DNA from: Adiantum capillus-veneris
Taxonomy: Eukaryota; Streptophyta; Polypodiopsida; Polypodiales; Pteridaceae
Length of the DNA: 64,000 nucleotides
NCBI GenBank assembly: GCA_014529385.2
Contig: CM043949.1
Location: 146,177,350 to 146,241,349 of the forward strand
Direction: 5' to 3'
In this document: piece after piece, positions 22,833-54,364 of the stretch
How positions within the stretch are numbered: position 1 is the first letter of the stretch
Layout: every line of letters begins with the position of its first letter
The notes under the pieces: model-generated
What the model was told of the DNA's origin: nothing
The model's database searches: none
The model's input: the letters and a program-made list of their open reading frames with translations, nothing else
Made by a program: the position numbers and the translations under genes

Positions 22833-23091
22833 AAGTCGTATGTTTAAACCGTTTGAAAAAAAAATTAGCACATATGACAAAGAGTTAATTGTTGTTGTAC
22901 ATGCTTTGAAAATTTGAAAACACTATTTAATGGGTGTTGATTTAATCATCAAAATTGATCAACAAAGTATCAAGTATTTACTGTCTCAACCCTTAATAGA
23001 TGATAGCCATGTTAAGTAGGCTACCTTCATTCAAAGTTTTCAACCCAACATTCAATACCAACCTGGTAAAGAGAATATTATAGCTAACGCT

Positions 23092-24249
23092 TTGAGTCAA
23101 AGACCCTTTCTTAATAATCTATCAACCATTACGGGTACTTCATTTGATTCAATGTCTGAAACTTATGCACAAAATGATGATTTCAAAACCACATGGTTGC
23201 ATATGATTGAGAATTCACACATTTTTGTAATACACTATTCAAGAAAACTTTCTTTATTTCAAATAACTTTGTGTGCAATTAAACCTTTTTGTACATTGAT
23301 CATTGAAGAGTTGCACAAACCAACCTATACTAGACATAGAGGATTTGCTGCTACTTTTTAAAACTTATGTCGTGATTTCTATTGGCCTACAATGAAAACT
23401 GATGTTAAACAGTATGTTTCAACTTGTTTGATTTGTCAAAAGGTGAAAGTAGCAACATGTAAGAAATTGAGACTTTTACACCCTCTCCCTATTCCTGAAA
23501 AACCTTGGGAACATATTTCAATGGATTTTGTCACTAGATTTCCACTCACTTTTCACAAGCATAATATGATTTGGATTGTCATTGACCATTTTTCTAAACA
23601 AGCATACTTCATTCCCTGTAAGAAAACACTCACAGCACATCAAGTTGCACATCTATTTCTTAAAGTTGTCTTTCCATATCATGGTTTGCTTAAAGTTATA
23701 ATATCTGATCAAGATTCCCAATTTTATTGTGCTTTTTCGACTATTGTTTTTGAAAATCTTGGAACCACACTTGATTTTACTTCTACATTCCATCCTGAGT
23801 CTAATCAAATTGAAGTCAGTAATTGCACTATCATTGACTTGTTAAAAGCTTATGTTTCTACTCAACCCAAGAAATGGGATGATTACTTGCATATTCTACA
23901 GTTTTCATATAACAACGCCACTCATGCTGCCACAGTAAATCTCCATTTGAAATTACGTATGATTATTCTCTGTCTACTCGTGCTTCACGTCTTTCCAATA
24001 TGGTGCCTGCCGTCGCTGATGATTTTACTCCTAATTTTCATGATATTTATGCAAGTGTGCATTCTGTCATTAAACACTCACGGGAACTTTACACTAAACA
24101 TGCTAACAAGCACCGCAAGGTACACCAGTTTAAAGACGGTTATTATGTTATGCTTCACATTGAAAAACAAAGGATCAAAAGTGTCGATACTAATGTTTTT
24201 GTTAAACATGCTCCTTTTTTTTACGGCCCATTCAAAATTTTTGATGTGA
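23092..24249 (+). pseudogene. Chromovirus-like integrase remnant
   Basis: The zinc-binding part is split by a TAA near 23359 between the His pair (HKPTYTRHRGF) and the CxxC (CLICQK near 23420-23437). The core shows WEHISMDFVTRFPLT, IISDQDSQFYC and TFHPESNQIEVSN, matching the D, D and E region of Ty3 integrases. The 3' end shifts to a frame at 24000-24272 (YVMLHIEKQRIKS). Confidence 0.85.
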
Positions 24250-24379
24250 TCGATGATGTTTCATTTTTTTAGAATTACCTTCACATTGGCACATCTACAA
24301 TGCTTTCCACATTGGTCTTTTAAGACCTTTCAGAGGACCCCTACCTACACCAAATTTGTGAGGATCCACCTTCACTTGT

Positions 24380-24520
24380 GGGCCAAGAAGAACAACTCAT
24401 CCCTAAACAAATAGTTGATCATGAGACCACCACCACACGCACTGTTATGGTTTATAACCACTATCTTTTGACCTTTAAAAGCCACCCTAGAGAGGATGCC
24501 AAATGGATGCCTTAAAAAAA
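24380..24520 (+). pseudogene. Degenerate chromodomain-like end of the Ty3 element
   Basis: A frame reading EEQLIPKQIVDHETTT followed by HYLLTFKSHPREDAKWM fits the spacing of a retrotransposon chromodomain (ILDHR...YLVKFKGHPREDAEW type). Chromodomains at integrase ends direct chromoviruses to chromatin marks. The aromatic cage is only partly kept and a stop follows at once. The call rests on a visual match. Confidence 0.5.
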
Positions 24521-24624
24521 ATCCGCAACTTCCCAGACCTTCTCCACACTTTCCATCACTCACGGTCCAATTGATTCTTTAGTGAGAAACTGAGGACAGT
24601 TTCTATTTCTGGTGTGGGAGGGAT

Positions 24625-25182
24625 GTTATGAGACTGGACACCCTCCTGTTGCATGTGGTTAACTACAATTGGGATAGCTAGCTTAATGTTTAATTATGTG
24701 GTGTCTATTTGATTTTTACTAACATTGAGTGCATGATGATTCGTAGATTGGATTTATGGGAGTTGACGAGGAGGTGCCGAAAAATAATAATCCTCTCGTT
24801 CATTTTATTCTAACACGGTATTTTAGATCTTTTATCAATAAACCACTATGGCTGGTTTGTAAATAGGACAGTGAGAACTCGCCCTAAGAGGTTCATGCAA
24901 TAAGTAATGTGTTCCACTCATAACTAAAGTGGGACTAAATTGTAAAAGAAGGGCCTCCAATTTTTGGTACCATTAATAAATTAAATATCAAGTACTAAAC
25001 TCCATAAGAGGTGTCGGTATCGTAGAGTTTGGGGCTGCAATCTTTACGCCTTTCTTGTGTAGATGCTCAAATTTTTCCCCTTTCCTCTCTCTTATGCTAT
25101 GTTGTGATTCTTTGTGTACTCCATGATTATGTCTACATCTCTTACACCCCTCTTACACTCTTCCCTTGTCAATTTATTCTCC

Positions 25183-25229
<47 letters not shown>

Positions 25230-25351
25230 TCATAGTCTAGGTGTGTGTGTGTGTGCTTGGAAATTGGAAAAAGAGGTTGACAGGTTGATGGTGATGTTTG
25301 TGAGCAAGAGTTGAATTCTTTCAAATAACCGGTCTCCGCAAATTCCCAACA
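24625..25351 (+). repeat. 3' LTR of chromovirus-like element
   Basis: It begins TGTTATGAGACTGG after the purine run GGTGTGGGAGGGA and ends TTCCCAACA. The shared (TG)n at 25185-25228 is shorter than in the 5' LTR. Confidence 0.9.
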
Positions 25352-25640
25352 CTTGGACATCAATAGCTAGTAGTGTTGAAGCACTGACTAACACTTTAAA
25401 AGCAATGTCAAACATAAACTAGGAGTTTCAACCCCCTTAGATGACACTCTCAAAGTAGTTTGAAGCACTTTCTGATTCTTTAAATCCACTTGGACTGACA
25501 GACCTTTCAATTCAATGTGAAAGCACAATTGGGCACTTAGAATACATTTGGGTAGCACTTTCTAAGTAGTGTCTAAGTAGTGATAGCACTTTCAAAGCAG
25601 TGCCAAAGCACATCCTAGCATTGTCAAAGCATTTTCTAGC
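25352..25640. repeat. Degenerate short-period repeat array, right part
   Basis: This is the continuation of the array at 17540-17980, with TAGCACTTTCTAAGTAGTGT near 25553 and TAGCACTTTCAAAGCAGTGC near 25583. It starts with the CTTGG target duplication of the inserted element. Confidence 0.75.
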
Positions 25641-26385
25641 ACATCCTTACATTGTGCATGCAATTCTAAGGGAATGCCATGAACCCAATAATAGTATACA
25701 CAACTTCAAGAAGATACCAAAATCAATATCGATACATTGTAAAAATTATCAAACCAGTTTTATATACAAGGGAGTTAGAATCGAGGGAGTCATTATAGCA
25801 ATTATCAAACCAGTTTTGTATACAAGGGAGTTAAGAATCGAGGGAGTCAACAATTGTGAGCTATATCTATATAAAGGTGGAGTGAAGGGAGTCACCTAAT
25901 TCTTTGTTTCACATATTTATACATTGTTAGTAAAGGGAGTCAGTCAAGGCCAACTTTGTTATTTCTAATCTAGCCATATGCTCACCCTTGGTTTCTTGTA
26001 ATGGCCGCCTTTAGGATCATTCTCGAGGGGCACTTTTGGCAAGTTGGGAGATTCAATATTTTTTCTCTATTTCACACTACTATTCAATATATATGAGTTC
26101 CTTTTGCCAGCAGGTCTGTTTTGGCATCTGGCATCAAATGGGTAGTCTTCTCTACAGTTTTGGCTCTATCAACAAACTCTACCCACCGGCACAAAAACTC
26201 AACAATGTCCTCCTTCAAAAAGTCCCCCCACTACCTCTCATCCAATTCAGGCAATTTCACCTAGCACATGCAGGATCATTGAAGTACATTTTATACAAGA
26301 AATCATCCAGCATCAATGTGTTATTGAACTTGGGAAAAAGATGCCAGAATATCTCTAATTTCTTGAAGTATATTAGCCTTGTGGG
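25641..26385. other. Spacer with a 56-bp tandem duplication
   Basis: A 56-bp unit starting ATTATCAAACCAG is repeated at 25745 and 25801. Otherwise nothing was recognised. The stretch lies downstream of the GLR gene's last exon. Confidence 0.6.
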
Positions 26386-26687
26386 ATTTTCAAAATGCTA
26401 GCTGTGGCAATGTGGTGTGCACCCTAGTAGACTTGTTTAACCATCGAGATGCTTTAATCCTTTTAGCAGCCTAAACATATCTACTGACATGTGAATGATG
26501 AAACATACATAATACCTACCAAAAAATCAAAATTTTAGCCAAGATTAATGAGTCGTGAGGAAACATTTGGGGAGAAGAATTCTATTTTTTTATAACCAAT
26601 GTTTGAATTTACATTTGTTACAAATTTACACATGTAATGTTTAGCACTTACCTAGGACTACAAAAATACTTATAGCCCAATAAACTG

Positions 26688-47393
<20,706 letters not shown>

Positions 47394-47436
47394 GGAGTTG
47401 CGCGCGCAAGGAAATCTGTTGTTTCAGAAAAGGTCG

Positions 47437-47481
<45 letters not shown>

Positions 47482-47828
47482 GGACGCAGGGAGGGAACCA
47501 GATAAAGAGGGAGAGAAAAGAAGAAGACGTCGTAGGAAACTATCCCAAGAGACCTTAAAGATCTAGCCGACGAGGAGAGTGGAACTCAGGCCTGTTATTC
47601 AAGGAGAGACGTAGCCTAGTGCACGAGCTGGGCACGGCATGACGGCAGTGACGGCACAGAGAGAGAGAGAGAGAGAGTGTGTGTGAACACATTTGTCTAC
47701 TTTGACTTTAAATTTCAAACATAAGTTCACCATGGCCACTGTTAACGACCAAGAGCCATCAAACAGTTGATATTTCACTATGGCCATGGCCCATACTCAC
47801 AATTGTGAGTGGAGAGAATTTATATTAA
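47394..47828. promoter_or_regulatory. Region upstream of GLR gene with (GT)n and (GA)n
   Basis: A (GT)n run at 47438-47481 starts about 45 bp before the GLR start codon on the gene strand, and a (GA)n run lies at about 47660-47679. No clear TATA box was assigned. The promoter role is inferred from position only. Confidence 0.4.
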
Positions 47829-48322
47829 GGGAAAATTACCAAAATACCCCTTTAATTTGTGGAAATTTCCAATATACCCCTCAAATTTCAAAAATTCCTA
47901 AAATACCCTTATATCTATTTTTGTTGGATCTTCAAGATTTTCTAATCTTTATTCTTGTTTGACAATTGAGATCGTTTTTTGAGTGCTTAGCATGTAATTT
48001 TTTGCAAATTACCTCCCAAAAAAAAAGGCAATTATGTCTAAAAATAATGAAGGAATTCATCTCCAAAGCCTACATAACCAGGTCAAAATTTAGTTTTAGC
48101 ATCCTGTATGGTAGACAATCACTCTTCTTATGAAACGCTACAAGTTTTTTTGTTTTTCAAGAAATTTACTCTCACAACCAGGGGTATTTTGGGAATTTTG
48201 GAAAATTTGAAGGGCATTTCGGGAATTTATGATAAATTATGGGGGTACTTTGGGAATTTTTGAAATTTGAGGAGTATTTTGGGAATTTCCACAAATTAGA
48301 GGGGTATTTTGGTAATTTTACC
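47829..48322. mobile_element. MITE with long terminal inverted repeats and 9-bp target duplication (Mutator-like)
   Basis: The left end (from GGGAAAATTACCAAAATACC) and the right end, read in reverse complement (GGTAAAATTACCAAAATACC), match over about 85 bp with few changes. The exact 9-bp repeat TTATATTAA flanks both ends (47820-47828 and 48323-48331). A 9-bp duplication with long inverted repeats is typical of Mutator-like elements. There is no transposase, so it is non-autonomous. Confidence 0.88.
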
Positions 48323-48331
48323 TTATATTAA

Positions 48332-49300
48332 CCATAAAAGAATACAAACGCCCTTAGGCACACCATGTGCCTTGAGGTGTCAACGATTCCAAATGGGACT
48401 AGCCCACAACTACATCCACAACTACATCAAGGGTGCTCTCAAGTGGTCAAGATAGTTTATAGCACTGAACCAATCCTTATCATTACCTATTGACCCTTTT
48501 TTGGCTCCCACATCGTAAATAAGCTTTGAACTCATTCGCACAATCTCATCATATTTCACGATGGCTTCTCCTCCCTCCACACTATATCACATGGGCATGT
48601 TCATATGGGACGTGCGATTGGGAGCATGTGCACCGTCCCCAATGTACATTTCAAAATTCGAGAAACTTTATAAATTTGAGGCTACAAGTAAATTAAGATA
48701 GGCTTCTGAATTCGCAACATGCACCCCATCGTCCTAGAAACCCCCCAATTTCCCCCTCGCAAGCCATGTGCTCTAACCACTATGCTCGGTTGCTGGCGAT
48801 TATATAAATATGAAGAATTTGGGTGTGCTATATTGTAAATGCGGATGGATTTGTAACTTTCGGGAAATTTTGTAAATTCGGGCCGCCCTATCGAACGGTC
48901 CACGACCTATGCACCCCTCGATTTTACCTCCACCCTTGATTCCATTTGAACATGCCTGTGTGAAGTATTGTTGAGCCTCCCCCCATAGATCTGCGGTGAA
49001 ATCACCAGTCTACTTAAGCCTTGTATTGAAGATAATCACCAGTCTACTTAAGCCTTGTATTGAAGATGATGACCCCCCCCCCCCCCCCGGTTGAAAAGAC
49101 CTAACGCTTTAACCACCCCCAATAATTTATTCACATCTTTTTTGACCCCCACTTCTTCCTCCAATTATAATAGAGGAAAGTCTCGTAGCTTTACTAGGGG
49201 AAGAGGAAGAAATACTCCCATCCGGCACCTGCTTCACTTATGATCATCGATAATGTGCAGGTTGCTTTTGGCCCATGTGGAAGAATGCATCTTACTAAGA
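48332..49300. other. Unassigned spacer with a 34-36-bp tandem duplication and a C run
   Basis: The unit ATCACCAGTCTACTTAAGCC... to GAAGAT is present twice at about 49001-49068, followed by a C run near 49074-49088. No genes were seen. Confidence 0.6.
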
Positions 49301-49429
49301 AGACCTCTTCCAAGGAGTTCATGTACTTGCATTGTATGTTCCAAAGTCAACTTCTAGATTGGGTTCACCCCAAAACAGTATTTTGAGAGTGCTTTGACTT
49401 ACTTTTTGGCAATCATGAAATACTTGATA

Positions 49430-51226
49430 ATATGCTCGTTGGTTGGAAGTATCAACAACCTTTCAAGAGTCTTGTCTATAGTAATGATTTTTTACGACAC
49501 AACACTGTTCCTGATTGTACTTGTGATAATATGGAGCTTTTTGTAAAGATTTTGATATTTATGGCAAGCATGTATGCACTTGTGATCTTAATTTAATTAA
49601 GGATACCACAGTCCAAAAAAATTTAGCTAAAGGGCTGAATCACATCCCTAATTTTCCAAGAAACCCATATCTTGCACTATCAGCTTTACTTAGGTGCTTA
49701 ACTAACCTTATCAGTACTCTCCAACTAGAGAAGACAGTCCTACTGGACTTGACTCAACTAGTTGAACATTTTTTTTTTCGAAAATCTCTCTCATACCTTA
49801 CAAATGGTTGTCTACTGAGAGTTCCTGGATCACACCACATCTCATAGTTGAATTTCAAAAACTTTCACAAAATTGGTTTATAGTAGGACTGGATAAAAGC
49901 TCCAACTATCCTACTCTTATGTGCAAAAACTTGGCTTGGAAAGCAAGTCACTCTCGATCATCCAAGAAGGAAATTCACACCGCTAAACCTTTCTCCTAGT
50001 ATGGTTACTGATAAGATCTCTAAGAATCATTTGAATCTTAGTTATTCTCTTCATACGACCAAGCTTCACGTGCTTTTTTCCATATAGATACATCATAAAC
50101 ATAAATTCAAATGGATATCAGATGCTTCGAATGGTATTTTTACTGACATTAGTAAAGATGTCACCCTTTGCCTTGACCTTGTACTTTCAGAATTTGAATT
50201 TGTTTGTGCAACTAAATAAAAAACATGTCCTAACTTCCTCCAAATACGCTATAACCCTTTTGGCTAGTGAAAAACTCTATTGAGGTCACTCTTAATCTCC
50301 CCAAACATATATTCCATCTCTTCACAGTAGATATCACTCAATGCTACAAAAATATACCTCTAGATGGAGACATAGGGCTGAAAAATATTCTATTACAAAT
50401 GATTGGGTTAGCATTTAAACATGCTAAAAAGAAAGGTTTCTTCTACAGTTCTGTCACTAATAAACCAAGATGGATTAAAAACCCCCACTCAGCTCACCCC
50501 TTACACTTCAATGAGGAGAAACTATTAAATAACATTTCTTGGATTCTAGATAACTGCACTATACTCTTTGGAGGCCAATGCTTTAACCAAAGCCTAGGCA
50601 TCCCTATGGAATTTCTTGCTCAACCCTTATGTGTAATCTATATTTAGCCTTCTTTGAATACAAATAGTTTCTCAAAACCATGGGAAATAAAGATGGATGT
50701 CATAAACTCTCCCTATTTAAGTATACTTACAGATATATGGATGACATCTTAAGCCTCAACAATAAATCTTTTTCGGAGGAAATTAATCTTATTTACCCTA
50801 ACTGCCTCAAGATTGAACCAACTTATGGTCAAGGTTTTACTACAACCTCTAGCTTCTTTTCTACCTTTGTACAATTCCTTAACTTCACAATTATACTTTC
50901 ATAACCCTTGTAACAGTGGCTATGACTACCGTTTCACTTGGAAAAGAGACCTATTGAATATCCCTCCCATAGAATTCATCAAAAAGAACAGGAACCGACC
51001 TCATAAAGCTTCTCTTACTACATGCATCAACCTCCTATACTTGATCTTATATTCTTCCTCTAACTCCTTCTTAGCATGGGAAGACATCAAGCTGCTTATT
51101 CACAAGTTTTTCCTTAATGGATTCAAGAAGAACGACCTAAGAAACCAAATCATCAAGACTATCTTTCGGAATGACTGGCCTCACTTACAATTCAGTCGTC
51201 CTAACCTCATCTCTCTAGTTAGGTAG
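49430..51226 (+). pseudogene. Penelope-like reverse transcriptase remnant (Naiad/Chlamys-type linker)
   Basis: Pieces in frames that shift several times give, in order: PDCTCDN near 49511 and KHVCTCDLNLIKD near 49567, a CxC-containing linker; NWFIVGLDKSSNYPTLMCKN (about 49874-49930); the palm FTVDITQCYKNIPLDG (about 50322-50368); GGQCFNQSLGIPMEF (about 50570-50615); the active site TYRYMDDILSLNN (about 50727-50765); IYPNCLKIEP; and the thumb FTWKRDLLNIPPIEFIKKNR ending at 51226. This pattern differs from Ty1, Ty3 and LINE RTs. Penelope-like elements with a CxC linker before RT (Naiad/Chlamys) are known from green algae, spike mosses and animals. The N-terminal GIY-YIG endonuclease expected for that group was not found, so the copy seems 5'-truncated. 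Confidence 0.6.
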
Positions 51227-52247
51227 TAGACCCATGCACAATGGGCCTACTACCGACCCATTGTGTATGGTGCCTAGGATAGGACGGGTACACAAACGCA
51301 CACACACACACACACACACATAAGTACAAGTACAAGTACCATTTGGTATTACTCAAAACACATTCCAGGTATGGAACTTCTCCATCCTTTGTGGGATGCT
51401 CTCCCTTAATTGGTGGTTGCCCTTGGAACTTAGTCCTCATAGAAATCCCTTCCTAAGAGGAGCATGAGTTTTTCTCTACCTTGAGAAGCATGCCGCTCAT
51501 TAATTCCCCCCACTCTCTGTGTTGCGCTTACTACTCCCCACTCCTCTACATCGTTGCACTCCGCTTTTGTTCACTCCTAACACACCTAGCCCCACAAAAC
51601 ACACAACCCTCCCCCCTTCCCCCCAACTATTGGATTAATCTTGGCGACTTCCGCTTGATTGTATTCTCCTTGTGATAATGATAGACCATTCACAATTTTC
51701 CTTGAATGTGGCTCCTCAGAACATGTATCGAATTGAGTATTTATAACCAGGTGAGGGTTATGGTGTGTACATAGCTGATGTCCATAGAAACTCACTAGAA
51801 ACTTGCTATAAAAACATGTTGCCATGTTTTCTATACAAGACTGTATTGACTTTCCACCATGTTATATATCAATGGAAAGTTCTTTAAGAGTACAACCTAA
51901 AAATTCAAGCTCCCTATTTTTAATAGATACTACAAAAAAACTACCATGCCCCTATTTTCATACTATGCTATATGACATCACAAATAGCTTTTTATCATTA
52001 CATGCTTTCAAAATTTTATTTTTGCATGGCTTGAACACTAGCGAGTGTGTCTTTATGATTATGATGTGTTTCCTTCTTTATAGAGAAGTTGGAGAGGATT
52101 TAGGTCTTGGGAGGAGAGGTTGGTAACCTTTTAGTGCTTTGTGGGCTACTATTTCTTTAAAAGAAACAAATAAAATGTTAAAATTCTTGGGGTTCATGCT
52201 TGTCCCCCTTCCCCGCACGCATGCACGCATACATTTGCACCTCTCAC
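51227..52247. other. Spacer with (CA)n and possible old copia LTR
   Basis: A (CA)n run lies at 51299-51320, close after the Penelope-like RT end. The region up to 52247 may include the 5' LTR of the old copia element, because a primer-site-like sequence follows, but its start could not be fixed. No gene was seen. Confidence 0.45.
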
Positions 52248-53184
52248 AAGTGGTATCAAAGCCGCAATGGTCCTTTCCCACTCCTCGTGTACACGACCTT
52301 TCTGACGAGCTAAGGCTCAAGCCTTAGAGCCTTCCACAAATGGAGAAACGGTTTTCAATTGAAATCTCTATGTGACACTAAAGTAGAAAGCTTGGAGTTG
52401 TAAGCTCAATCGACACACTATCTCAATGCTGACACGTCGTTTTTCACAAAATCATTAGAGAGAGCAGTATTGATAGTTCATGCTTGGCTTCTTAGTGCTC
52501 TGTTTTACATAGATTTTTAAGTATGTCTCTTACGGTTTGTTTTTGTGATGCTTAGCCGTTGATGGCTCACAGGTTACTAGTTTTACCAATTCGTTTAACT
52601 CACAAGTCTACACACCTACAGGTTTATAAGTTTTCTTTGCAAGCATTTCTATTGCAAATCTATTGACAGGTGCTAGTTACCATATGTATGGCATATGTGG
52701 TTTGATTTGTCTGGACAGGTTTTGTCAGTTATAGATTCCACGTTCAGTAGTAGATTTTTTACCAGTGATCAATTCTCTTTGGGAGTCTTATATGTATGGA
52801 TATGCATGATTAGCACCTTGTGTGTGCTTGTGCTCTGTTGAGAGCAGTTTTTACTCCCTACAGGGAGCTTACTTCAATTTAGATTTTGCTTGCATCTCAA
52901 TGGTGTGTATTTGAGCATGTGCCATGTGGTCTTGCAATGATAGTTTGACATTTTGTATGTATGTTGTGTTGCGGATACTGCCATTGTACCTTGTTGTGGA
53001 CCCGATTTGGGCTTGTTTTGGCAGTGCAATCTCGATCATTTTTAAGACTTGGTCCAAAAGAGCCCTTTTTGAGACTGTGGCTGGTTGTGTCTGCATAACC
53101 TTTTGTGAGGTGAACTAGGTTGTTGGAGATCCCCATCACACTAGCCTCGCCATAGGACATGTATATATGTGTATAGGTGCTTTG

Positions 53185-53411
53185 TGTTACCATATACATG
53201 TGGTAGTGATGTGTGTGAACACACTAGGACCGCCAGGGCATTTTTTCCCTCTTTAGGAGGTTTTTCCCCCCGTGCATTGTATATACGCCCATCACTCTAG
53301 GGCTATCTATCTTTCCATTGCACACTAAGTAATACACTCTCTATTGTGTGCCTTGAGCTTCCTTCGTCTTCTCCAAGCTGTGTGTGTTTCTCTGCAACCC
53401 TAATTCCAACA
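53185..53411 (+). repeat. 5' LTR of young copia
   Basis: It starts TGTTACCATATAC and ends AATTCCAACA. A TATA-like GTATATACG lies near 53279. Confidence 0.95.
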
Positions 53412-53413
53412 AT

Positions 53414-53425
53414 TGGTATCAGAGC
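53414..53425 (+). promoter_or_regulatory. Primer binding site of young copia
   Basis: TGGTATCAGAGC lies two bases after the LTR end; tRNA-Met type. Confidence 0.9.
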
Positions 53426-53773
53426 AGGTCACGCCCTCCCGGGCTTAGTCGCCAGCTGCTCCAGCACATGCTTGCTCACTTTCTTCGATTTCAGTGAGCT
53501 TTGGCGGGCGTTCACAGGTCGACAAAAATTTTGGGAGAACTCGAAGAGCCTGGTCTGCTTAGAATTTTGATTTGGGCTCATTTCGGCCTCCGTTTCCACT
53601 ACAAGTAGTACTGCACATGCTATTTTGTCATTTTGTGCAGAATTTCTGTCAGTGCCGTTTTCCGCATAAAAGGTGCCTTATAGTCTTCTACGGTTTGTGC
53701 TATATAGCACGGGTTGTTCCCGCTCCGTTTCTCCTATTTTCGGGTAGTTTTCACATCAGGTGCAGCATTTACC

Positions 53774-54340
53774 ATGGCTGACAACAACAACACAGATGTG
53801 TTCAAGATGTTTGCTGTTGAGGACAGGTTGGATGGGGACAACTACCCTATGTGGGCTTATATGATGCAACATGTTCTTGTGTCAAAGGGTGTCTGGAACA
53901 TTGTGCAGGGCATTGATGTACGTCTTGGTTCTGAGGATGTAGGCGATGTTGAGGATGTTGCAGGTCTTGCTGCAAGGATTGCAGCTATTAGAGTTGTTTT
54001 GCCTACGGCAGAACAAGCTCGTTGGGATGTTAAGGATGCGCAGGCTCATGCATTGATTGCGTTGTCTGTGAAGCGCACCATTGTTCCTCACATCCGTTCA
54101 GCAAAATCTGCAAAACAGGCTTGGGATAAATTAGCAGGTCTTTATGCAAGCCGCAATGAGGCTAAAATTGCTTTGCTGCGTAAAGAACTGGAATCGAAGA
54201 TTATGCATGAGGAAGATGATATGGACACTTTCCTTGCTAGTGTCAAGGATATCAATGAGCAGCTTATTTTTGCACGTGAAGTCATTTCAGACAGTTCCCT
54301 TGTGCAGACTGTTCTTGATGCATTACCAGATTCCTACTAG
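53774..54340 (+). pseudogene. Young copia Gag, N-terminal part
   Basis: The ATG at 53774 (MADNNNTDVFKMFAVEDRLD) fits a copia Gag start; the open frame extends upstream but has no Gag similarity there. The Gag core DGDNYPMWAYMMQHVLVSKG is clear. A TAG at 54338-54340 interrupts the frame, which continues without shift as TFASTWRLMTQGNP. It forms the capsid for reverse transcription in intact copies. Confidence 0.85.
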
Positions 54341-54364
54341 ACTTTTGCTAGTACTTGGAGACTG

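Larger units (their letters stand above)
17981..25351 (+). mobile_element. Complete but decayed chromovirus-like Ty3/gypsy element
   Basis: The element of about 7.4 kb has two LTRs (17981-18732 and 24625-25351), a tRNA-Met-type primer site directly after the 5' LTR, a G-rich polypurine tract before the 3' LTR, and a perfect 5-bp target duplication CTTGG (17976-17980 and 25352-25356). Internal order is gag, protease, RT, RNase H, integrase and a degenerate chromodomain-like end, so it is probably a chromovirus. The 5' LTR begins GG instead of TG, and the LTRs have many differences, so the insertion is old. Coding frames contain numerous stops and shifts. Confidence 0.9.
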
